Both the position numbers and the translations under genes were made by a program. Positions 16,236-21,987 of a stretch of DNA of 21,987 bases are shown in pieces (the first letter of the stretch is position 1; each line of letters starts with the position of its first letter). Below the pieces are notes generated by a model. The model was given only the letters and a program-made list of their open reading frames with translations. It did not search any database and was not told the DNA's origin. Source of the stretch: Acanthamoeba sp. SK_2022b (Eukaryota > Discosea > Longamoebia > Acanthamoebidae); the NCBI GenBank assembly GCA_027943245.1, contig JANDJZ010000772.1, positions 1 through 21,987 on the forward strand, written 5' to 3'.

Positions 16236-17084
16236 CTAGCAGGAGTACGAGCCGTTGGCCCCCGACGGTATTTTGGAGATCCTCACGTACCCGACGAGTC
16301 CGCGTCCAACCCACGAGTGTGGCACAAGAGTGAGGCGAAGATGCTGCTCACCACGTCGTACCAAGAGAGCAACCTCACGACCTTGGCTGTCGCGCACCAC
16401 CTGAGCAATATGGCTAAGCCAGGAGGATGAAGACGGGTTTCCTGCTAACCTATCGTCATGCTCTGAGTGCCGCCGGGGGAGAGAGAGGGCAGGATTGAGG
16501 CACGTCGCGCCCAGCAGCAGCAGCAGCAGCACGACGGAGGGCCAGTAGTACCCACAGAACCAAACCGCAGCAAGGCGTCACCGGGGCGAAGGCCTGCTGT
16601 GTGAGCGGGAGAGGCGTCCGACACCTGATCGATAAGGGCTATGGGTTTCTTCAAGCGCCATCCCGTCACATCCTCGTCCACCACAGCAGAGGCATCAGAA
16701 CTCGGGTGGGGTGAAGGCGTGGGAGGTATCACGTTGGACTGGGTTTTGTTGGCGGCGTGCAAGGTGTGCAGCTCCTGCTCGATCTCTGTCATGAGAGCTT
16801 TGTGGTCGTTTTGCAGACCTGGCCCAAGCGCCACCCGCCACCCACTGAGCATTTGGTGGTGGTAGTTGGAGGGAGGTGTGGGTGCCAGTACATGCCAAAC
16901 GGTGGCGAGACTGTCGCACGGCAATGATCTTGTCTACATCAGCGAGAGGAAAGCCTTCGCGATCCACGAGGCCACCCGAGAGGCCGGGCATGCCAGGTGC
17001 CGTGAGATAGGCCGAGAGTTCTTGTATTTCTCGCTCGGCCTCGTCCTTTTTGATAATGAGATCCCGCAGTCTGCTGCTTGACAT
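16236..17084 (-). CDS. PSMD9: 26S proteasome assembly chaperone PSMD9 (p27/Nas2)
   Basis: Three exons, 221 aa: 16892-17084, 16552-16818, 16236-16441. Human PSMD9 is 223 aa, so the model is full length. The N-terminal helical part ([20 protein letters not shown]) is followed by [13 protein letters not shown] and the family signature around the first junction, [18 protein letters not shown]. The PDZ domain covers about residues 125-205, with the stretch [20 protein letters not shown] and the closing [19 protein letters not shown]. Nas2/p27 is a cytosolic and nuclear chaperone that holds the ATPase Rpt5 during assembly of the 19S regulatory particle. It sits 167 bp downstream of UBE2C on the same strand, so the two ubiquitin-pathway genes are close neighbours. 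Confidence 0.95.
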
Positions 17085-17251
17085 CTTCTCCTTCCTGCCT
17101 ACTTTAATATTTAAATTCTTTTCAATTTTTCTTTTTATTTTCCAAGAGTGCAGAGCGGCCTCCTGCGTCGCCAAGCGTATGTACATGCAGGCTGCACCAC
17201 CACCCACCACCACACTGCGCAACCACAGCGGCGTTGTATTGGCGCGGTGCG
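17085..17251 (-). promoter_or_regulatory. UBE2C-PSMD9 spacer and PSMD9 promoter
   Basis: A 167-bp gap holding an AT-rich block (about 17100-17143, with TTTAATATTTAAA) some 20-60 bp upstream of the PSMD9 ATG, where a core promoter would sit. I see no proteasome-gene element of the yeast GGTGGCAAA type. Confidence 0.45.
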
Positions 17252-17898
17252 TCAGTCCCTGCTGGAGGTGGCTTCGCGGTACTTCCGCTCCACTGTTTCT
17301 CTGTAGGCTGCAGACTTTGTGGTGAGCAGTGGCCCCACGCACGGCGCGATCAGCGGACGAACCTTCTTGTGTCGGCCAGAGCATCGCGGCTGTCGGATTC
17401 AGGGGGCTTTCATTGTTGGGCTCGCCAAGGAGACTCTGAATGGAGAGAAGGATTGTCGATACATTGTAGACGGCAGACCACTTGTCTTTGAGGATGTCGA
17501 GGCAGATGTTGCCATGCTGGTCGACGTTGGGATGGAAACAGGATGTCTCAAACCGCACGACGGGCGGAGCGAAAGGATAGCCGCTAGGGAAGCGGAGAGA
17601 GAGTTTGTAGGCCTGGCCTGCATAGGGCGTCCCCTCTACGCCGATTATCGTAGCAGCCCAAGAGAGGAAGTTGCCCCCTTCGGGGAAGGCTGAGATACCT
17701 GCCTGTTTGCTCGTCATTAGACCCATCAGCTCTGATTGCAGTCTACAGATGGCCGTCTGTTAGACCTCCAGTAACCTGCAGCGCAAAAGTCGGAAGGTGG
17801 CACCTCTTGGTAACGGAGCCATCGCGAGTACTGCTGGTAGCTGTCGTGGTCTTTTTCTTTGGAGCGGCAGTGGTGGGAACGGGACGTCGGCTTTGCAT
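17252..17898 (-). CDS. UBE2C: Ubiquitin-conjugating enzyme E2 C (UbcH10-like)
   Basis: Three exons, 176 aa: 17804-17898, 17363-17742, 17252-17307, with in-phase GT..AG introns of 61 and 55 nt. The UBC fold is complete: GISAFPE (47-53), [16 protein letters not shown] (77-92), and the active site [20 protein letters not shown] with catalytic Cys112 and the HPN at 102-104. [18 protein letters not shown] and the C-terminal helix follow. KLSL.FPSGYP and [17 protein letters not shown] point to UBE2C rather than UBE2D. UBE2C is the E2 that starts ubiquitin chains for the anaphase-promoting complex in mitosis. The basic, unstructured N-terminal extension of about 30 residues (with PKKKTTT) fits UBE2C, where such an extension limits APC/C activity. 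Confidence 0.95.
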
Positions 17899-17929
17899 GG
17901 TGTTTTGTGGGGTGTTGCGCAAAGAGATG

Positions 17930-17938
17930 TATATATAT
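17930..17938 (-). promoter_or_regulatory. TATA box of UBE2C
   Basis: TATATATAT on either strand, 32-40 bp upstream of the UBE2C ATG. A normal TATA-to-start distance implies a very short 5' untranslated region. Confidence 0.6.
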
Positions 17939-17990
17939 CTGTTTCGCAGTGGTAATCTTGACCGCCCTAATTGAAAAATGGTTGAAGCGG

Positions 17991-18021
17991 CCGTTTGTCT
18001 TTCCCGCCAAGGGCCTAACGG
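17991..18021 (-). promoter_or_regulatory. E2F site flanked by inverted Myb cores upstream of UBE2C
   Basis: TTTCCCGCCAA (18000-18010) fits the E2F/DP consensus TTTSSCGC. A CCGTT at 17991-17995 and an AACGG at 18017-18021 are Myb core sites in opposite orientation on each side. The cluster lies about 95-125 bp upstream of the UBE2C ATG, a mitotic gene that is under E2F and Myb control in animals. Confidence 0.55.
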
Positions 18022-18131
18022 CCACTGTTTTGGGCTCTCTCAAGGAAATTCAAAAAACTAATTGGGTTGGGCATGGGGTGGTCTAGTGGTGGTATGTTGT
18101 GATATATGCTTGTGTGATAGAGAGTAAAGTG

Positions 18132-18590
18132 CACACCATCACCACACCAACACCACCACAACACCGTCACACCACCACCACCACCACCACAACACAACAC
18201 CACAACCACACCAACATCAACATCACTACAACACAACCACAACAGCACCACCACCAAATCATTCCCACAACACCACCACAACACCATCACAATACCAAAT
18301 TACCACATTTCCAACACCACCACAACAACACCACCACACCACAGCCACACCACACCCACACCATCTCCACAAGATCACACCATCCACACCACCACAACAC
18401 CACAACATCACAACAACACCACAACATCACAACACCACAACACCAAAATATCACCATAACATCTCCACAACACCACAACACCCCACACACAACACCACAA
18501 CACCACACCATCACAAAACAACCACTACAACATCACACCAACATCACCACAACAACACCACAACATCACAACAACACCACAACATCGCAA
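18132..18590. repeat. CCACAACAC-type satellite, C-rich strand
   Basis: Plus strand made almost only of A and C (CACCACAAC, CACAACATC units) with no fixed period. No gene is visible. Long His/Thr/Asn/Gln reading frames here are artefacts of the composition. Confidence 0.9.
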
Positions 18591-18795
18591 TGTTGTGAGT
18601 TACCTAATAAGGTACTCAGATCAACAGTCACTCTGGAACACCAAATGAGGTAGGACTTAATGAGCTCCTAGCACATTAAGGCATGCCTTAAAGTTTAGGA
18701 GTTATGTTGTAGTACAACTGTCTACAACAATATCTTCAGCAGTAATAAAACCAGAGAGAACCCTGTTCTCTCTCACTTCACACTTTACTCCTCAC
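18591..18795. other. Unique hairpin-rich island inside satellite
   Basis: About 200 bp of ordinary, AT-richer sequence with no open frame of note. It contains a perfect 16-bp palindrome at 18676-18691 (half-site TTAAGGCA), nested in outer arms CTCCTA (18665-18670) and TAGGAG (18696-18701). It also has GTTGTA-G-TACAAC at 18706-18718, and 9-bp arms AGAGAGAAC/GTTCTCTCT (18753-18773) around a 3-base loop. Function unknown. Confidence 0.7.
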
Positions 18796-19384
18796 CACAA
18801 GCGTATATCACAACACACAACACCACACCAAAATATCACCATAGCATCTCCACAACACCACAACACCACCACAACACTACAGCACCACACCACCACCACA
18901 ACACTGCAGCACCACCAAAACATCTCAACAACACCACACCACCACCACAACACCACCATAACATCACTACAACACCACCACAACACCACCACAACATCAC
19001 AACACCACAACACTACTACACCACCACAACAACACCACAACATCAACACAGCACCACAACACCACAACATCACAACATCACCACAACACCACAACAACCC
19101 CACACCGCATCAACACAACACCACACCCACAACACCATTGTCTCCACAACACCGCACCATCACCACAATACCATCACACCATCACAACATCGTCACACCA
19201 CCACACCACATCACCACCACATCACAATAACATCACACCAACATGGCCACAACACCCACCACCACCACAACACCACCACAACATTACCATCTTACCACAA
19301 CATCACAACATACCACAGCATCACCACAACACCAACACCACCACACCACTACAACATCACCACAACAAAACCACCACAATCACC
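18796..19384. repeat. CCACAACAC-type satellite, C-rich strand (second block)
   Basis: Same A/C composition as the block before the island. It ends abruptly at about 19384, where the complementary composition begins. No gene is visible. Confidence 0.9.
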
Positions 19385-21446
19385 ATGTTGTGCTGTTGTG
19401 GTGATGGTGGTGTGGTGGTGCGGTGGTGATGTGGTGATGGTGTAGTGCTGTTGTGGTTATGTGGTGGTGTGGAAGTGATGTTGTGGTGGTGTTGAGGTGG
19501 TGTTGGGGTGTTATGGTGTTGTGGTGTTGTTTTGGTGTTGTGGTGGTGGTGGTGGTGTTGTGGTGTTGTGGTGGTGTTGTAGTGTTGTGTTGGTGGTGGT
19601 GTTGTGATGTTGTAGTGTTGTGTTGGTGGTGGTGTTGTGATGTTGTGGTGGGGTGGTGGTGGTGTGGTTGTGTTGTAGGGTTGCCTGTAGTTATTGTAGT
19701 GATATGGTGGTGCTATGGTGATGTTGTTGTTGTGTTATGGCTGTGATATGGTGATGGATGGTGGTGATGTGGTGATGTTGTGGTTGTGTTAGGGTGATGT
19801 GGTGGTAATGTTGTAGAGGTGTTGTGGTGGTGTTGTGGTGTTACCATAGTGGTGTTGTAGTGATATTGTTGTGGGTGTTGGTGTGGTGATGTCGTTGTGG
19901 TGGTGTTTTGGTGATGTGTTGTTGTGGTGATGTGGAGTTGTGGTGTTGTGGTTATGTTGGTGTGGTGTTGTGGTGGTAATGTTGTGGTGGTGGTGACGTG
20001 GTGTAATGATGTTGTGGTATTGTGGTGGTGATGTTGTGGTGGTGGTGTTGTGGTGTTGTGGTGGTGATGTTGTAGTTGTGCTGATTTCGTGGTGATGTTA
20101 TGGTGATGTTGTGGCACTGTCATGGTGATGTGGTGATATGGTAGTGGTGTTGAGACATTGTGGTGTTGTGGTGTTGTGGTGGTTGATGAGGTGTGGGTGA
20201 TGTTGTGGTGTTGTGATGGTGTGGTGATGTTGTGGTGGTGTGGATTTGTGGTGGTGGTGTTGTGGTGGTGGTGTGATGTTGTGGTGGTGGTGTGATGTGG
20301 TGGTGTGGATTTGTGGTGCTGGTGTGGTGGTGGTGTTGTGGTGGTGTGATGTTGTGGTGGTGTTGTGGTGTGGTAATGTTGTGGTGTTGTGATGGTGTGG
20401 ATTTGTGGTGCTGGTGTGGTGGTGGTGTTGTGGTGGTGGTGTGATGTTGTGGTGGTGTTGTGGTGGTGGTGTGATGTTGTGGTGACGTTGATGAGGAGTG
20501 GTGGTGTGGTGTTGTTGTACTGGTGTTGTGGTGGCGTTGTGGTGTTGTCTGGTGGTGATGTGGTGTGGTGATGTGGTGGTGTTGTTGTTGTGGTGGTGTG
20601 GTGGTGTAGTGGTGTGATTTTGTGGTGTGGGTATGTTTTGGTGCTGCTGTGGTGGTTGAAGTTGTGTTGTGGTGGTGTTGTGTTGTGGTGTGGTTGTGGT
20701 GGTGTTGTGTTGTGGTGGTGAGTTGGTGGTGCTGTGGTGGTGTCATGGTGGTGTTGTGTTGTGGTGGTGTCGTGGTGGTGTTGTGGTGGTGTTGTGGTGG
20801 TGTGGTTGTTGTGGTGGTGTTGTGTTGTGTTGTGTTGTGGTGGTGTGGTTGTGGTGGTGGTGTTGTAATGTTGTGGTGATGTTGCTGTGGTGTTGTGGTG
20901 TTGTGGTGTTATGGTGATAGTGTGGTGGGGTGTTGTGCTGTTGTGGTGTTGCAGTGATGTTGTGGTGTTGTAGTTGTGGTGGGGATGTTGTGGTCAGGTG
21001 GTGGTGGTGGTGGTGGTCAGGTGGTGGTGGTGGTGGTCAGGTGGTGGTGGTGGTGGTGGTCAGGTGGTGGTGGTGGTGGTCAGGTGGTGGTGGTGGTGGT
21101 CAGGTGGTGGTGGTGGTGGTGATGATGTTGTGGCGTTTGTTGTGATGTTGTTGGGGTGTTGTAGTGGTAATTTTGTTCTGTTGTTGTGGTAATGTTGAGG
21201 TGGTTTTGTGGTGGTGGTGTTGTGGATGTGATGTTGTGGTGGTGTAGCGTTGTGGTGCAGTTGTGGTGATGTAGTGGTGTTGCAGTGGTTGTTGTGGTTG
21301 TTGTGGTGTTATAGTAGTGTTGTGGTTGTATTGTGGCATTTGTGGTGATGTGGTGTTGCAGTGGTGTTTTGGTGATGTTATGGTGATGTTGGGGTGATGG
21401 TGCCATGCTAATTTGGTGATTTTGTGGTGTTGTTGTGGTGGTTGTG
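19385..21446. repeat. GTTGTGGTG-type satellite, G-rich strand
   Basis: About 2.06 kb made almost only of G and T (GGTGTTGTGGTGG units), the complement of the preceding block. Repeated GGTGGTGG stretches could form two-layer G-quadruplexes. No gene is visible; Val/Cys/Trp-rich frames are artefacts. Confidence 0.9.
20994..21124. repeat. TCAG(GTG)n minisatellite
   Basis: Six units, each starting TCAGG followed by GTG triplets, beginning at 20994, 21017, 21037, 21060, 21080 and 21100. Spacing is 20 or 23 bp, that is, one extra triplet in some units. This is the only regular higher-order period in the G-rich block. Confidence 0.9.
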
Positions 21447-21812
21447 GCATCACCACAAAACCACGATATCACCACAACCACACCACCACAACATCACTGC
21501 AACATTTCAACAACATCACAACACCAATGCAACACCACAGAACCACATCACCATCACACCAGTACAACAGCACCACAACACCACCACCATCACATCACCA
21601 CAACAGCATAACACCATCACCACATCACCACCACACCATCACCACCACACCATCACACCACCACCACCACAACTGCCCCAACTTCTTCACATAACTACAG
21701 TACACAACCACATCATCACATCACCACAAAACCACAAAAACACCACAACGCCACAACACCATCACCACAACAACACCACTACATACCACACCACCAAAAC
21801 GAAAATGAAGTT
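21447..21812. repeat. CCACAACAC-type satellite, C-rich strand (third block)
   Basis: Composition flips back to A/C at about 21447. Includes CACCATCAC and CCACCACAAC units. No gene is visible. Confidence 0.9.
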
Positions 21813-21926
21813 AAATTTCTGATGGCCTTACAAAACCAGCTGGGGTAGGCATCTCTGCTGTCATCCAGATGTTGGGGAGGTGGCTTGGTGTTATAACACT
21901 AAGTAAAAAGGAAGGGAGATAAACCA
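21813..21926. other. Second unique island inside satellite
   Basis: About 114 bp of mixed composition between two satellite blocks, with a perfect 12-bp palindrome (half-site GTGTTA, 21888-21899). No family recognised. Satellite resumes at about 21927 and runs to the window end. Confidence 0.65.
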
Positions 21927-21987
21927 GCACCGCAACATCACCACAACATCGCCACAACATCACCACCACAACATCATAACAACACCA
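21927..21987. repeat. CCACAACAC-type satellite, C-rich strand (to window end)
   Basis: CACAACATC and CCACCACAAC units continue to the last base, so the satellite extends beyond the window. Confidence 0.85.

Noticed and set aside
19713..20746. Long His/Thr/Asn-rich minus-strand reading frames over the satellite
   Set aside because: They arise from A/C-only sequence that lacks stop codons in some frames. There is no domain, splice pattern or composition typical of the real genes here.
18132..21987. CRISPR array or telomere
   Set aside because: No regular repeat-spacer spacing and a eukaryotic context; no uniform telomeric hexamer or heptamer, only degenerate G/T or A/C units.

Overview
The window looks like nuclear DNA from a GC-rich, intron-dense unicellular eukaryote. 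The genes have many short introns (about 45-250 nt) with GT..AG ends, and dinucleotide and trinucleotide repeats sit in almost every larger intron. There is no bacterial-style operon signal. An Acanthamoeba-like amoebozoan fits best; a choanoflagellate or another intron-rich protist remains possible. I assigned genes by joining exons by hand: each junction below keeps the reading frame, and the conceptual proteins match known families across the joins.

Layout: (1) the 3' part of a CHFR-type ubiquitin ligase gene (+, about 125-1533), cut by the window edge. (2) Convergent with it, a 23-exon gene (-, 1624-7666) encoding a predicted 1086-residue protein that joins two EF-hands, a full importin-alpha-like armadillo solenoid, a PB1 domain, a disordered segment with a nuclear-localisation-type motif, and a second EF-hand block. 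(3) A 213-bp divergent promoter region with a perfect 20-bp palindrome at its edge. (4) A 20-exon organelle-type RNase II/RNB exoribonuclease gene (+, 7880-12678). (5) A possible small unidentified gene (+, 12895-13529). (6) Three minus-strand genes in tandem: ADCK2-like UbiB-family kinase (13460-16116), PSMD9/Nas2 proteasome chaperone (16236-17084) and UBE2C ubiquitin-conjugating enzyme (17252-17898), the last with a TATA box and an E2F site flanked by inverted Myb cores. (7) From about 18.1 kb to the end, a gene-free low-complexity satellite whose strand composition flips at about 19,385 and 21,447, interrupted by two unique islands rich in hairpins.

Three of the six recognised genes belong to the ubiquitin-proteasome system (CHFR, UBE2C, PSMD9), and CHFR and UBE2C are both mitotic in animals. 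Two others (the RNB protein and the ADCK2-like protein) look mitochondrial. The most novel item is the calcium-binding importin-alpha/PB1 fusion. Its armadillo core is recognisable, but most of the Trp/Asn positions used by importin-alpha to hold a nuclear localisation signal appear to be replaced.
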